A DNA stretch of 64,000 nt from Gibbula magus (GCA_936450465.1 OW388293.1:46800040-46864039); one strand, 5' to 3'. Shown: positions 12,061 to 23,249, counted from the first letter of the stretch. Notes: generated by a model from the sequence alone, not told the origin. A program made the numbers and translations.

Positions 12061-12861
12061 GAATAATCAACGAGTTGCGAGGAATTACGGATTATCTGTC
12101 CCGAGTAAATTATTATGATAAACTCCGAGTTTTAGCGAGGAGCTTGACATAATAATTCACGAGGGACAGATAATTCGTAATTCCGAGCAACGAGTTGGTT
12201 ATTATCTTTCTAACCCCTGTTCATTTTAATACGTAAAAATAGAAAAATAAAACGCCACATCACAATCTAAGATTACACTGTAAAATACAAATTGTTTATT
12301 CATACGCAATTCATAAAACTTTTTCACACCTTCAGGATGCACGCATCTAAATAGTTTGCTACTAACGCTCTTGTTATAGTAATATTCTGATGTAATTGTT
12401 GAACTTTATTCCCAAACGGAATTTCGGACAAAATAAACATCTTGTAAATTATTATCGCAGAATGAAAAAAATTAGTCTAACGTGAACTAGCAATCGCTCA
12501 GTTGCATTGCGTGATGGGAATGTAATTACGTCACTACATATAACGTCATAGTTAATGACGTCACAAAGTCTTGACGTCACTGCAGTTCAGCCGTCGACTC
12601 TTGCATTGCAAATTTACTACTGTAATAACGGCCTCGGAAATCAACATGATTTTCTATATGCTTTACTGTCGTGTGACTCTAAGTAGGTATGCTTAAATGT
12701 TGTTCATCTATGTGATTTAGCTGAAACAGGACAGGTAAGAAATTCATGAAATAGTAGTTCCGTCAACCAATCAAAATGCAAGTTATATTTAGAAAAACTG
12801 TAATTCCCATGACCATTATAAAAAACTTTAATACCCGGCATATCGTTGCCCGCTTGGGTAA
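12061..12861. mobile_element. Foldback element, copy B (~0.8 kb)
   Basis: The left hairpin arms lie at about 12064-12118 and 12150-12206. They start 'aatcaacgagttgcgag' and close with 'cgagttggttatt', around a loop with 'ccgagttttagcgagg'. The right end is 'gcccgcttgggtaag'. The layout matches copies A and C. The interior contains two perfect tgacgtca-type motifs near 12552-12580 but no coding frame. Confidence 0.65.
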
Positions 12862-13865
12862 GAAAGTTCAGTATAAATCGAGTTTATGGATATAATAAAA
12901 CCAATAGCATGTTCATTTAAGAATTGACTTCAAAATTTATGAAGTTCATTGAGAGTTAACTTAAAAACGCTGTGCAAACTTTGTAAATCCGCGTAGTCAA
13001 TTCTTATGAATAGGCCTATACATACACTTGCACCTGATGTTTTGAAAAGCTTGTATTGCTCCAAATATACAAATTTGCAACAATTAGAGCTGTACTATTT
13101 ACGCGTATGAAGACACAAGATGTCAAATCAAATTGGATTGCAACGCATTCATCAGCCAATGAAAATCCACAACGCAACTAGCCATGATCCTCACGTCATG
13201 GGGGCGTGGCTAAATGTGATGTGACGTCACGAAATTGAGTTTATGCAGGTATGAACTGAATCTTTGTGCCTGTGTTTAGCGAATCAGGTCCGCGCAAAGC
13301 AATCGCTATTTAAATTTTCCAGTTAACAGTCTTCATTTGCTTGATAACGGTGTAAGGATCTGAGTGTATATATGCATACAATAGGTCATTACTGAGCTAT
13401 CTAAATAAGTGTGACATATAAAACACCAACATTAAGAACAGTGGCTGTATATTGAGGTCCGAACTACACGTATGTCTTTTCATTAAATATCATTTTAATC
13501 AATCACGATAACACGAAATAATAAAAAATAAAAATAAACTTGTCCATATCTTCCATTTGTATTCTAGAGTAGGTTTATGCTGTCCACACATGTACATGTG
13601 AACATTATTATCCAGAAAAGACATATTTTGCTATTCATTTAGCCTGTTCAATTAAAATTAAAGAGAAATATCGTATCTATACTTGATTAAAACACAGAAT
13701 ACACACATATAGTATTCAATTAACCAAATCATGTCATGGTTATATACATGTAGGTTTTCTCGACGATCTTATTCTTCATAACTTTAGACTTTATTAAGAC
13801 ATACCCTTTTATTGTCTACATCCATATATCAGTTATAAAACACATATTAATAACAGAAAAAATAG
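12862..13865. other. No gene recognised
   Basis: AT-rich sequence. The segment 'cttgataacggtgtaaggatct' near 13340 shares its core with the palindrome at 52.5 kb, suggesting a shared retroelement end. No coding exon is supported. Confidence 0.45.
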
Positions 13866-14806
13866 AGCTCACCATGCCTTCATTGATTTATTATCTAAGG
13901 TTGAATTTCTAAGTAATCTCAAGCAAAACATTTACCATATCTACAATTTAGAATCTCCTTTGGCCAAGGAGCCTGTACACAACATTTCAGCTTTCTAGAG
14001 CTTTTCGTACTTGAGAAGATGATGAACAAAGTGTTTAGGTCATGACCAATGTGACCCATATATGGAGTCACAGGGTCACCAACTCTACAATTTACACTTT
14101 AGAATCCGCATTTGCAAAGGAGTCTGCACACAACATTTCATTCTCTAGAGCTTTTGATATTTGAGAAGAAGATGAAAATAGGTTTTTAAGGATGTGACCC
14201 CTGTGACCTTATTTGGGGTCAGGGGATCACGAAATCTACAATTTAGAATCCATATTGGCCAAGGAGTCTGCACACAACTTTTCAGCTCTCTAGACCTTTT
14301 GAAACTGGAGAAGAAGATGAAAAAAGGTTTTTAAGGATGTGACCCCTGTGACCTTATTTGGGGTCAGGGGGTCACGAAATCTACAATTTAGAATCCATAT
14401 TGGCCAAGGAGTCTGCACACAACTTTTCAGCTCTCTAGACCTTTTGAAACTGGAGAAGAAGATGAAAAAAGGTTTTTAAGGATGTGACCCCTGTGACCTT
14501 ATTTGGGGTCAGGGGGTCACGAAATCTACAATGTAGAATCCTCATTGGTCAATGAATCTGTACACAACATTTTAGCTTTCTAGACCTTTTGGTACTGGAG
14601 GAGAAGATGAAAATATGTTTTAAAGTCGTGACTCCTGTGACCCTATTTTACAAAATTTCAGCTTCCTAGACCAAGTGGTTATGGAGAAGAAGACGAAAAT
14701 GCGAAAAGTTTACAGACGGACAGATGGATGGACGGATGGACGGACGGACAGATGGATGGACGGATGGACGGACGGACGGACGCCGGACACCATAGCAGAT
14801 GAGCTA
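13866..14806 (+). mobile_element. Pearl/HINE-like element with 145-bp core repeats
   Basis: The left end is 'agagctcaccatgcc' and the right end '..ccggacaccatagcagatgagcta'. Between them lie about five core units spaced 145 bp (compare 'gaaatctaca' at 14231, 14376 and 14521) carrying 'gtgacccctgtgacc' and a GGTCA-rich palindrome. A (GGAC/GGAT)n microsatellite follows at about 14713-14783. Core repeats followed by an ACGG-type microsatellite are the architecture described for bivalve pearl elements, which are thought to be non-autonomous Helitron-related. A second copy in the opposite orientation is at 43734-44745. Confidence 0.8.
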
Positions 14807-15178
14807 AAAGTGAAACAACACTAGGCATGACCAATACATACTAATATAAATTCATGTATATTTAAATGAAAAAAGCCATATGCTGGTATCTTCATAACAT
14901 TTGAATGGTTGATGTTGGAAATTGATCAGCTCACACGTTACGTTGGAAAAAGGAGAGGACGTTCACACAGATAATAAAAAAAACCTTCGTAAATAATGAG
15001 CCATGCAGTGGATGCATTGAGCGTAACAGATACTAGCTATATGTATACATGCGATTAATAGGTCATTCACCCATGGAACATTGTTATAGTTTTTATCACA
15101 TTTATAAACCTCTAGTGACGTCACTATATTGTCTCACCGGGGTCTTCTTAAATCGACGTAACCTCAACGAGTAGTCTA

Positions 15179-15277
15179 CCGGACATTCCTGGGAGAAGCC
15201 CCGGACATTCCTTGGAGAAGCCCCGGTCATTCCTGGGAGAAGCCCCGGACATTCCTTAGAGAAGCCCAGGCCATTCC
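15179..15277. repeat. 22-bp tandem repeat, about 4.4 units
   Basis: Units of the form 'ccggacattcctgggagaag' repeat four times with single-base variants and end in a partial 'caggccattcc'. The minus-strand open frame across them is a by-product of the repeat. Confidence 0.85.
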
Positions 15278-15448
15278 AGACGCCTAGTATTATAATAAGA
15301 GTACTTGTATAGCGCATCATCCACATCACTCAGGGACATGCTCTAAGCGCTGTAGGAATGCCCTGTGCTAATGTTTTAAATTATGTTTAAATTCGAATTT
15401 TCATTTTAAAGACGTTTGATTCTATGAAATCATGCTCCTAACGTATAC

Positions 15449-15579
15449 GTACGATAGTAAGGATCAAAACCTCCCCCTCGGTTTTGTTTGAGAAAGAAAG
15501 CTCTCGAGGATCCGCGTCAATTCCCTCGGCTTTCTTTCTCGAACAAAAACTCTGGCTCAGTTTTGATCCTTACTATCGT
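15449..15579. repeat. Imperfect ~130-bp palindrome
   Basis: The outer arms 'cgatagtaaggatcaaaac' (from 15450) and 'gttttgatccttactatcg' (to about 15579) are perfect complements. Inner arms 'gagaaagaaag' and 'ctttctttctc' also pair. It could form a long hairpin or be the remnant of a foldback element. It lies just upstream of the tRNA-like segment. Confidence 0.8.
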
Positions 15580-15635
15580 CAACAGTAGAATTTCTTGTTT
15601 GCTTTCGGGACGAGTCCATTGTGAGAATTGTGGCC

Positions 15636-15735
15636 ATGGTGGCCGAATGGGTAAACTGTTGGTACAGTCAGTGCTGGCGGATGGTCCCTGACTCCGAGTG
15701 TTCGAGTCTCGCAAGGGACTTGTCACGAAAAAGTA
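15636..15735 (+). mobile_element. tRNA-like SINE head
   Basis: An A-box-like 'tggccgaatgggt' is followed about 60 bp later by a B-box-like 'tgttcgagtctc' and then 'gcaagggacttgtcacg'. The spacing suits an internal Pol III promoter. Its similarity to the minus-strand segment at 11795-11875 argues for a dispersed SINE rather than a tRNA gene. No acceptor-stem pairing is convincing. Confidence 0.5.
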
Positions 15736-16154
15736 CACGATTTTATTAACTGAAATGAATGACTTTTACCCTTTATATTGTTATACTGTTACATGTATAA
15801 CAATCTGGGAATTCGTCTGTATTTAATGCAATGTTGCATTTATATTAGATATATATTAGAACGTATGATGGTAATGTTTGCTTAATGTCTGGGAAAATAA
15901 TTTAATGTATACGAATGTCTCAATGTATGACAAACTAATTGGGGTGATAAAAAATATGTTATTGATATACAGTCGTATCAAAGAAGCGGATTAACATATG
16001 TTTAAACAATCATTCCAAATAAAATAGGATTTATTGAGAGAAACTTACACAGTGACTACCTATGCAATTAATCAGATCCATATAAGGTAACGAAGTGATT
16101 TTCCTGATTTCTATTGGTCAATTATTTGCGGCGTCATCCATGACGAGGTTGAGA

Positions 16155-16161
16155 TATAAAA
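16155..16161 (+). promoter_or_regulatory. TATA box of the fibrinogen-related gene
   Basis: A TATAAAA motif lies about 110 bp upstream of the ATG at 16266. It predicts transcription starting near 16185 and a 5' UTR of about 80 nt. A 'attggtca' CCAAT-like motif sits upstream at about 16112. Confidence 0.6.
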
Positions 16162-16265
16162 GGGAAAACCTATATCGATACACATTGTACCTGCAAAATC
16201 GAAGATACCAGTTTCTTAGGAATCAGACTGAACGCAGAAACTTCACCATATAACTCGCATAATAT

Positions 16266-17987
16266 ATGTTCAGGATAATGGCTATCATGCTGTTGTTAAT
16301 TTCAGTTTGTTTTGTTTTTGGCGCAACTATGAATACGAACGCAGCAACGCTTGCGCCGACACCGACGCCTACACCTACACCTACACCTACACCTACACCT
16401 ACACCTACACCTACACCTACACCTACACCGAAACCTACACCTACACCTACACCGACGCCTACACCTACACCTACACCTACACCGACACCTACACCTACAC
16501 CTACACCGACGCCTACACCTACACCTACACCGACGCCTACACCTACACCTACACCTACACCGACGCCTACATCTGCATGTACACCTATACCTCCACCTAC
16601 ATCCACAACGCCGTGGACAACCTGTGAGAACGGAGGAACCTTCATCGAGAGTGGCAATTGTACCTGCCCCCCGTATACTGTGGGAGATAGGTGTCAGACA
16701 AGGATTAGAGGTAGGTTCCATCCAGCTGATGACATCTGAGAATGATACTTGTATTTTTATGTCTGTTCATGTACACCTTGGGTGGTGAAATGTTTTTTTC
16801 AATTTAGGTTCGTCGGAATGCGTGGCATTTAGCTTTTAAATTTATAAAAAAAAATTAGACATTTGATTAATAAAAGATGTTGTCGACATAAACAACCTGC
16901 TTAGACTTAAAATCGTTGAGGAAAATAAGCCAAAAATCCATGTTTGACTCTCCTATCTCGTGTAGTTACACTGTGTATCATTGTACACCGGATGTAGAGA
17001 GATGTATAATCGATGATATGTTTGTAGAGAGGAGTAAAATAGCTACATTTTCAGCTTTGTTTGGAAATAACATCAAGGACGGATAATTATCACAATAAAG
17101 TTTGCCTTGAATTTGTTCCTTTTGCGTATAGTTAAAGAACAACATTGCTAGTGGGTTATTATATATTCGTATATTATAATTGTATTTTCGCGTTGCTCAG
17201 TCTGGAGGTTGTATTTTGAGCGGCATATGTGCTAAAGTTTAATCATTTCTTAAAAAATGTATGTTACATTGTGTTTGACTCACACGAGAAATGTCTTAAC
17301 TTAGCATCATATTAACCTAAGGCAGTGTGAATTCTACCAATATGACATAATTCATGTTTGTTATTTCAGTCTGTAAAGCATCGGTGTGGGTTTTCCTTTG
17401 TGTACAGTTTGTAGATGTCTTGTATACCGTTGGTAGTATTTTTACAGAATAACTTAAATCATCTGTACCATCTGTATCCTTCATTTCCAGGTTTCAAAGG
17501 GGTGACACATTATATATTAATTATGTATATTTTAAGAACTGTGACAAGGAGGACATATTTTCTATGACATTATCAACCATGCCTTTAAAGTTTAAACACA
17601 CCCTGAAAGAGAAATCGTGATCCGGAAATGATTGAGTAGAGGCATCCAAAATGTCTTTACAAAATAATATCAGACAGGGAAAAAACCTATTCCATTAATG
17701 TAGATCATGAATATGTCCGTGTTTGCAGATTACACTCTCAAAGACTGAAGCTCGCTTTTGTAGTCGAGAGTACCCTAAAGTTCTGTCAGAACACAGATAC
17801 GTTACTCGCGCTAAACTGGAATGATTCTATTAGTCAAATACTAATCGATACATTTAGGGGGAGCATTTACTCATAGGTCCAACAGAAATGGTCAGAAAAG
17901 TATAGCAAATAATAAAATAATAATAAAATATCATTGGGTAACAAAGGATAGATTTAGCAATTGGTCTTCTCTCAAATGTCACATCAA

Positions 17988-18037
<50 letters not shown>

Positions 18038-19297
18038 ATGTGAGAGAGAGAGCATATGTAGAATGGACGTTGCTGTTACATAGAAAAGGAGCGTTGATAA
18101 AAAGTGAGTATAAGGCATTGCTTGTTATTATGTCTTTCTTGAACACGTCATGATCAATTGGGTTCTTGATTACGGTAAAAGCTTTAACATGCAAGTAAAC
18201 ACAGGTAACTCTAGACCATTGATGCCTACGCGAGTTTCCCAAAGACAGAGAACGCACAGAATGAACGTTTACAAAAATCCGAATTAACACATGGTGGCTA
18301 ATTAGTTCAAATTAAGTTTATAATATAGGCGAAATTAAACAATGGAAAAATTTGGCTGATCTTTACCGTATGTTCGGTTTTCTACTCCTCTCTACAAACA
18401 TATCATCGATGTACACCTCTCTACTTCCGGTGTACGATGATACACAGTGAGATAAGGAGATTCCAAAACGATGATTTCTTAAAACGTGTCTTTCTCACAA
18501 ACATGAACAGATAAAGTTTTAAAATTTCAAATTAAGTTGACGTCTGAAGACCATGTTGCAGTAGAAAGTATCGAACGTGCGTGGAAATAATTTGTTATAT
18601 GGATTCGGAAGTTTCTTTGCACGTGACTATATAAATTTATGATATTTCCTCAGACTGCAAGGATGTTTTCGACTTCATTGGTTGCACGGGCTACTACACA
18701 GTCTTTCCTCTGGACACTGTGGATCCATTTGAAGTCTGGTGTAGAGACCCAACTACCTACAGCATTGAAATGATGTACAGAAACACCTACAACACATGCG
18801 CAATTACCACGCAACCAGTGGCATATCTTGATGTGGACTGGGACAATTACAAACAAACCATCGTAGAAGACTGCTACTTCTGGCTCGGGCTGGAGCAAAT
18901 TCACGCACTGACAACATTCAGAGCCTATCAACTCAACTTATATGTCAAGAACCACAATCTCGAAGAAGGAACCGCAACTTACAGCAACTTTGAAGTCGGA
19001 AACGAAACGTCGAGATACCAACTGACGATATCGGGATTTTCTGCAGATAGTGGCAGCGACGTTGGTGATCGCTTCTTTCTGAACGATACTACCAGATCCT
19101 ACAATGGAGCCACCTTTTGCACTAAAGATAACTGCACCACTGACTCGGACTGTGGGCAGTGGGCGATGGGTGGATGGTGGTACCTAGATGTATGCTATGC
19201 CAACCCTCACAATCAGTGGGGTATAGAGTGGGCGCTAGCTGACGACACCCAGACCACCATGAAGGAAATGCTGTTGGAACTGGCGCCAATAGTTTAG
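16266..19297 (+). CDS. Secreted fibrinogen-related protein: signal peptide, Thr-Pro stalk, EGF-like, FReD (2 exons)
   Basis: The coding sequence joins 16266-16710 and 18654-19297, 362 residues. The donor is AG|GTAGGT, the acceptor tttcctcag, and the intron is phase 1. Residues 1-19 form a signal peptide. Residues 31-102 are 36 Pro-Thr dipeptides broken by one Lys, a mucin-like stalk. About 120-145 is a short EGF-like module ([20 protein letters not shown]). From 149 onward is a fibrinogen C-terminal domain, shown by '[10 protein letters not shown]', '[12 protein letters not shown]', '[15 protein letters not shown]' and 'GGWWYLDVC'. Family members are secreted pattern-recognition lectins in invertebrate immunity, a role inferred here. 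The usual Asp-rich calcium loop and the N-terminal 'W-T-V-x-Q-R' strand are altered, so ligand specificity is uncertain. It has its own TATA box, and a repeat-bearing intron of 1,943 bp. Confidence 0.85.
16356..16571 (+). repeat. In-frame CCTACA/CCGACA hexanucleotide microsatellite
   Basis: A hexamer array encodes the Thr-Pro stalk of the secreted lectin. Unit variants (ccgaca, ccgacg, ccgaaa) are scattered through it. Because the unit is 6 bp, slippage changes stalk length without shifting the frame. All six frames are open here, so the long Val-Gly, Arg-Cys, Thr-Tyr and Leu-His frames are artefacts. Confidence 0.95.
16932..18479. repeat. ~100-bp inverted repeats inside the lectin intron
   Basis: The segments 16932-17041 and 18379-18479 are reverse complements. 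They share 'cactgtgtatcat-gtacaccgg', 'tagagag' and 'atcgatgatatgtttgtag' with few mismatches. They bracket about 1.3 kb of the intron. This is either the terminal inverted repeats of a degenerate DNA transposon or a foldback structure. No transposase is recognised between them. Confidence 0.75.
17992..18035. repeat. (GA)n microsatellite
   Basis: An uninterrupted run of GA dinucleotides of about 42 bp, followed by a short imperfect extension, within the lectin intron. Confidence 0.95.
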
Positions 19298-19512
19298 CCG
19301 CCATTTCATGTACATACTTCCATATTGGTTTCAGCTGATTTACTGTTAAATGGTTTTGCTTTCAACATTTCTTTTATAAATTGAAAATCTAAATCGGTGA
19401 TACAACAATTAAACATACATGAAGTCACTGATTATAAGCTCTGTTGTTTTTCATTACCGTCATTTTAGGGGTTTTTTCTGCTTGTTGTGACCTATATTGA
19501 CAATGATAACGA

Positions 19513-19518
19513 AATAAA
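19513..19518 (+). terminator. Candidate poly(A) signal of the lectin gene
   Basis: AATAAA occurs 216 bp downstream of the stop codon and is the first canonical hexamer there. Assignment rests on position only. Confidence 0.4.
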
Positions 19519-19856
19519 TACAAATAGTTTATTGGCAGTCGCATTTGAAGTAATCAGGTTTGTTCCCGATGTGCCTACATCCAAATGTTCCTACATAAAC
19601 AGTGAAGGTATTGTGGGAAGGACAAACACACCCCTTCTTAGATAAGGAGTAAAGTTCTTAATCAATTTCTTAACAAAGGCGACATACAATTTACTTACTC
19701 ATAGATAAAAAGGTTGAGTACCAGGTAGTTCTCAAATGTACATTATTGGAGTTTCTCCCCAAAACTCTACTTCATTATAAAAACATTCTAAGGTTCATGG
19801 TAAGAACATATCGACTTGATGCTATTTTAAATTGACAAGATTGCTATTATATAAGT

Positions 19857-20225
19857 CAAAGGTGCAGTAGCACGTTTTTTTTTTCGCTCAAATAAGTCGA
19901 TAAACTGTATTTGAAAAATAATGTCACAAATAGTAAAAAACCCTTCTCTCTTCGGAAAATCAAGTTAAAAACATTATTGTACGTGGTTCGGTCAAACCAT
20001 GGGAATCGTGTTTGTAATTCGAAATAATTAAATGTGTTCACAATAAATTGGCCGCCATGCAATGTTTGCTTTATCCGTAACATCGTTATTACCACTGCGG
20101 ATAATTGTTTTTTTGTGATAAGATGTTTTACCCTCTGAAGTAAATTTAAATGGCATAACTTTCATTATAAATGGGAAATTTGACAAAATACATTTTGCAA
20201 AAAAAAAATGCTACAGCCCCTTTAA
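19857..20225 (-). mobile_element. TTAA-flanked MITE, copy 2
   Basis: A full-length copy in reverse orientation runs from 'caaaggtgcagtagcacg' to 'tgctacagcccctttaa'. Its interior has 'ggccgccatgc' and 'cccttctctcttcgg'. The TTAA at the left has changed to TCAA. The minus-strand open frame through it is the same artefactual frame seen in other copies. Confidence 0.85.
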
Positions 20226-21087
20226 GTATCTCGATAACTTTTTTCTACTCGTGTATAACACATCAGGTTTCTTGAAAACACAGTCTATAAGTTCAACTTT
20301 TAGATACTTTATTTAAGTTTAATATCAATTGTTAGGCACAAATAGGGCTCATAAATTGGATTGTTTTTATCTTCTCCTGTAACGTAAAAATCAGCATGGT
20401 GATATCGTATCTTATGATTGACGTGTGTGGAACTCATGGACACACTTTGACATAAACTTTGCATCTTCGACATTCATGGTAATCCATTCTTCTATATCTG
20501 ACACTCAACACGTTGCTATTTAAACCTTAGTTAAATATATTCTGAAAACATGCAATTCGTATTTGCTGTGCATCACTATATATTCAAAGAAAAAATACAA
20601 GAATATTGCAGCAACATTTGAAGATATTAATTGTAGATGCGTAGTATTTTATATTTATAAGTAGAAACAAGAGGTTACGTCAATTCTGCCACTAAAGAAA
20701 ACTTCATCCCAGCCAGTCGTCGACTAAATGGTGAATTTTATGTTGGTTCATTGCGCAACTCTAAAGAATTGCAGATCAAAATATGAATAAGTAATGCCAA
20801 ACCCATGTGACAGACAGTGGTTAATTGGTATGGTATGTTGTGTGATATGATGGTGATGATGGGTTGAGACTATGACGCAACCCTGTAATCATGGATGACG
20901 TCATGCGAAGGGTATAGTGACGTACGGGTTACCAAGACATGGTCTCTTCAGAAAGTTTGTTTATGCTTATCGTTAAACTTTGTTTGGAGTTTGAGTTTGA
21001 TGAACTCCGGTTTAAACCTTGAAGGGGTTTGCAAAGCTTGAGGTACCAGCTTGCTTGATATCTAAGGTCACGCGTAATTGTTCATTA
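20226..21087. other. No gene recognised
   Basis: AT-rich sequence with a CRE-like tgacgtca near 20897. No domain-bearing open frame was found. Confidence 0.45.
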
Positions 21088-21221
21088 ATGCGTTAATCCG
21101 TTATACTCAGTAATCAAACAATGCGTTAATCCGTTATACTCAGTAATCCAACAATGCGTTAATCCGTTATACTCAGTAATCAAACAATGCGTTAATCCGT
21201 TATACTCAGTAATCAAACAAT
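21088..21221. repeat. 33-bp tandem repeat, four units
   Basis: The unit 'taatccgttatactcagtaa' plus 'tcaaacaatgcgt' repeats four times almost perfectly, one unit having tccaaca for tcaaaca. The 11-residue periodicity of the minus-strand frame follows from the 33-bp unit. Confidence 0.9.
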
Positions 21222-21379
21222 GAAGGCACAAGAGAAAAATTAATTTGAAAAATAAAAAATTAGATGTTGAAATATATGGTTCTGATATTAGGGGCATCAA
21301 TGGAAAAAGTATTTGTATTTTGCTCGCATTGGATGAGGATTACCGCTTCAAAGGATATGATTGTATGGGGAATGTGACA

Positions 21380-21499
21380 AATACCCGCTCATCATATCGT
21401 GTATTAAACAATTCTTGTACTTAATATCGCCAAATTATGTATCTATAGATATGTAGATGGGCCGATGGCCTTTATACTGGAATAAACAATTGAATTGAA
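21380..21499 (+). mobile_element. LINE 3'-end fragment
   Basis: 'gggccgatggcctttatac' followed by 'tggaataaacaattgaattg' matches the 3' tail of the LINE at 37888-41286 ('gggccgatggcctacac', 'ctgaaataaacaaattga'). This is a severely 5'-truncated insertion of the same or a close family. Confidence 0.65.
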
Positions 21500-21639
21500 A
21501 CATCAGAATGATTTAATATTAGATAAGGTTATTAAGTTTGCCACCCTACCGTTTGCCGAAAAATATGCTTTAATGCACTGGGGTCACGTTTAAGGGATAT
21601 TGGTACTTCTTTGCGACTGCTGGTTGAAATTAATTACGA

Positions 21640-22345
21640 TTGGCAAATGATCATCTTTATAATGAAGTCAGTGATTGTACATGTCAACTAACCAATTGGG
21701 ATTCTCCATTTCTAGCCAAGAAAACTAAACACGTGCAACAGATATTTCTTGGGAAGCATTTCCTTGAAAATTCTATATTGGCTGAGAATTTTGATGCCAA
21801 GTGGGTTTTTTCATTGAGGACGTCTTGGCATGGTGGGTTGACTTATCTCGCTTCTATAGTTGGGTGACCTAAGTCAAATACGGAAGTGCCGCTTTGGCAG
21901 TTTGATACTCAGTTTTAAGTCATTTAATGGACATTGGAACAATAATGTTAAATATAGGAAATTTGAAATTTCCCCAAAAACAAAACTTTTAATTTCGTTT
22001 TCTTATCATTCTAAGACAATTGTCACTTTTATTAATTGTGACCTCTTGTTTTTAATTCGGGTTATGGTTGTGCTAAGATAAATAGACATCCTACATTTTG
22101 TATTTGCAAATGTGTTTGCAAGACGGCTTGTAATATACTTGTTCAATATTATGCAATGAAAAGGCTTTGTTATAAGAAGATAGATTTATGTGGTTTGGAA
22201 GCGCGAAGTTTGACACTATAAAATTTACATCCTGGTTCCCTGGGTCAGTTACGTACTGTAGCACTCTGTAACTGACCCAAGGGGCCTGGCCATCACATTG
22301 AGCGCATGAAATACTTTGAATTTGTCTTCAGGTTTATCTTTTGAA
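21640..22345 (-). repeat. Duplicated 3' cassette of LIM-homeobox copy 1
   Basis: The sequence downstream of LIM-homeobox copy 1 matches segments downstream of copies 3 (31160-31620) and 4 (42060-42525). Landmarks are 'ttggacaatattgttaaat' (altered here), 'gacctcttgttttta', 'aaatagacatcctacattttg' and 'aatgaaaaggctttgttat'. It is more diverged than the copy 3/copy 4 pair, so its duplication is older. The frames here are not conserved between copies, so I treat it as non-coding duplicated flank. Confidence 0.65.
22241..22279. repeat. 12-bp perfect hairpin
   Basis: TGGGTCAGTTAC and GTAACTGACCCA pair across a 15-nt loop in the 3' flank of LIM-homeobox copy 1. Copies 3 and 4 lack the second arm, so it formed in this cassette only. 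Confidence 0.7.
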
Positions 22346-22428
22346 GAATGCCAGAGGTGATTTAGAGTAGACAAACCTGAGTGCCCACGGCTGCATTGAA
22401 AAACAAAACAGTTATATGTTTAGATGAT

Positions 22429-22434
22429 TTTATT
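22429..22434 (-). terminator. Poly(A) signal of LIM-homeobox copy 1
   Basis: AATAAA on the minus strand lies about 135 bp downstream of the stop codon within a block conserved in the 3' flanks of copies 1, 3 and 4 ('agagtcaataaaat'). Confidence 0.65.
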
Positions 22435-22568
22435 GACTCTATACAGACTTTGTGTCGATATACAAGCACTGAATATTAATACAAGCACACTTGAGGAAGA
22501 ACGATATGTACATATACATATATAACTATATATGTCATGCCAGTAAAGTGTTGGAATTCCACACTGAG

Positions 22569-23249
22569 TCACAAGTGAAGTGCTCGCTTTGCTTTAGCAC
22601 GTGTATTCTGGAACCACACTTTGGTGACCTTCTTCGTGAGTCCGGCATCCTGTGCGATACGTTCAAGGTCAAGGCCACTTGGATTGCTTTCTATATTGAA
22701 ATGTCTTTGTAGGATGTCCAGTTGGTCATCGGTGAAGGCTGTTCGGAATCTCTTGGACTTGGGTCGTCGGGTGGAGTAGTCAGTATCAGGGTTGAGGGCG
22801 TGGACCCGACACAAAACACGACCGTCGTGGATGGCGAAGTCTTCTCCTGTGGACAGCTGTCGTTGACACGTGATGCACGAGAAACACGCCAGATGATACA
22901 CGTGCTGGCTAGCTGATCTGACCCAGTCTCCGGACTCTATAGACAGGTAACAGGAACTGCATTCGCTCTGGAAGGTGTTGAGGAAGTCTCTGCGACAGAA
23001 GATGTTGTCGTCTTTTACGTAACAGGAAGTATGACTGTCTAGAGTTGCTTCACAAACACAACAGCGGAGACAATGTTCATGCCAGACATGCTGCCCTGCT
23101 TGTAAGAAATACTGGTCAGTGATGACGTCACAGCACGTGAAGCAAAGTGCAGTCTCTATTTCTGGACTCTCACTGCACACGGATGTATAAACTTCATCTT
23201 CCGGGTCAGATGACGTCATCAGGAGAGAGAAATCGGAGTAAAAAGACAT
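22569..23249 (-). CDS. LIM-homeodomain transcription factor, intronless, copy 1 (Lhx6/8-Arrowhead class)
   Basis: This 226-residue product binds DNA through a homeodomain and partners through two LIM zinc fingers in the nucleus. LIM1 ligands are C36, C39, H57, C60, C63, C66, C85, D88; LIM2 ligands are C97, C100, H119, C122, C125, C128, C147, H150. The homeodomain spans about 165-224 with W212, F213, Q214, N215 and R217. LIM2 has 'DWVRSA', 'YHLACF' and 'RQLSTGEDF', as in Lhx6/8 and Arrowhead. The linker is short (about 14 residues) and almost nothing follows the homeodomain, so it is much smaller than typical relatives. An upstream in-frame ATG at 23348 is rejected because it overlaps the TATA box and the extension is broken in copy 2. 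By my count it differs from copy 4 at 14 positions. The lack of introns suggests a retrocopy origin. Confidence 0.88.
   Translation of the reverse strand: MSFYSDFSLLMTSSDPEDEVYTSVCSESPEIETALCFTCCDVITDQYFLQAGQHVWHEHCLRCCVCEATLDSHTSCYVKDDNIFCRRDFLNTFQSECSSCYLSIESGDWVRSASQHVYHLACFSCITCQRQLSTGEDFAIHDGRVLCRVHALNPDTDYSTRRPKSKRFRTAFTDDQLDILQRHFNIESNPSGLDLERIAQDAGLTKKVTKVWFQNTRAKAKRALHL

Noticed and set aside
16223..16788. Additional long frames over the Thr-Pro array on both strands (Val-Gly, Arg-Cys, Thr-Tyr, Leu-His repeats)
   Set aside because: They are translations of the hexamer microsatellite in other frames. Only the frame with signal peptide, EGF-like module and splice sites is supported.
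19856..20095. Recurrent frame 'FNLIFRREKGxLLLVTLFFKY' seen in several places (also 35.3, 52.8 and 53.6 kb)
   Set aside because: It is the reading of one strand of the TTAA-flanked MITE. No start, domain or intact conserved frame is shared by all copies.
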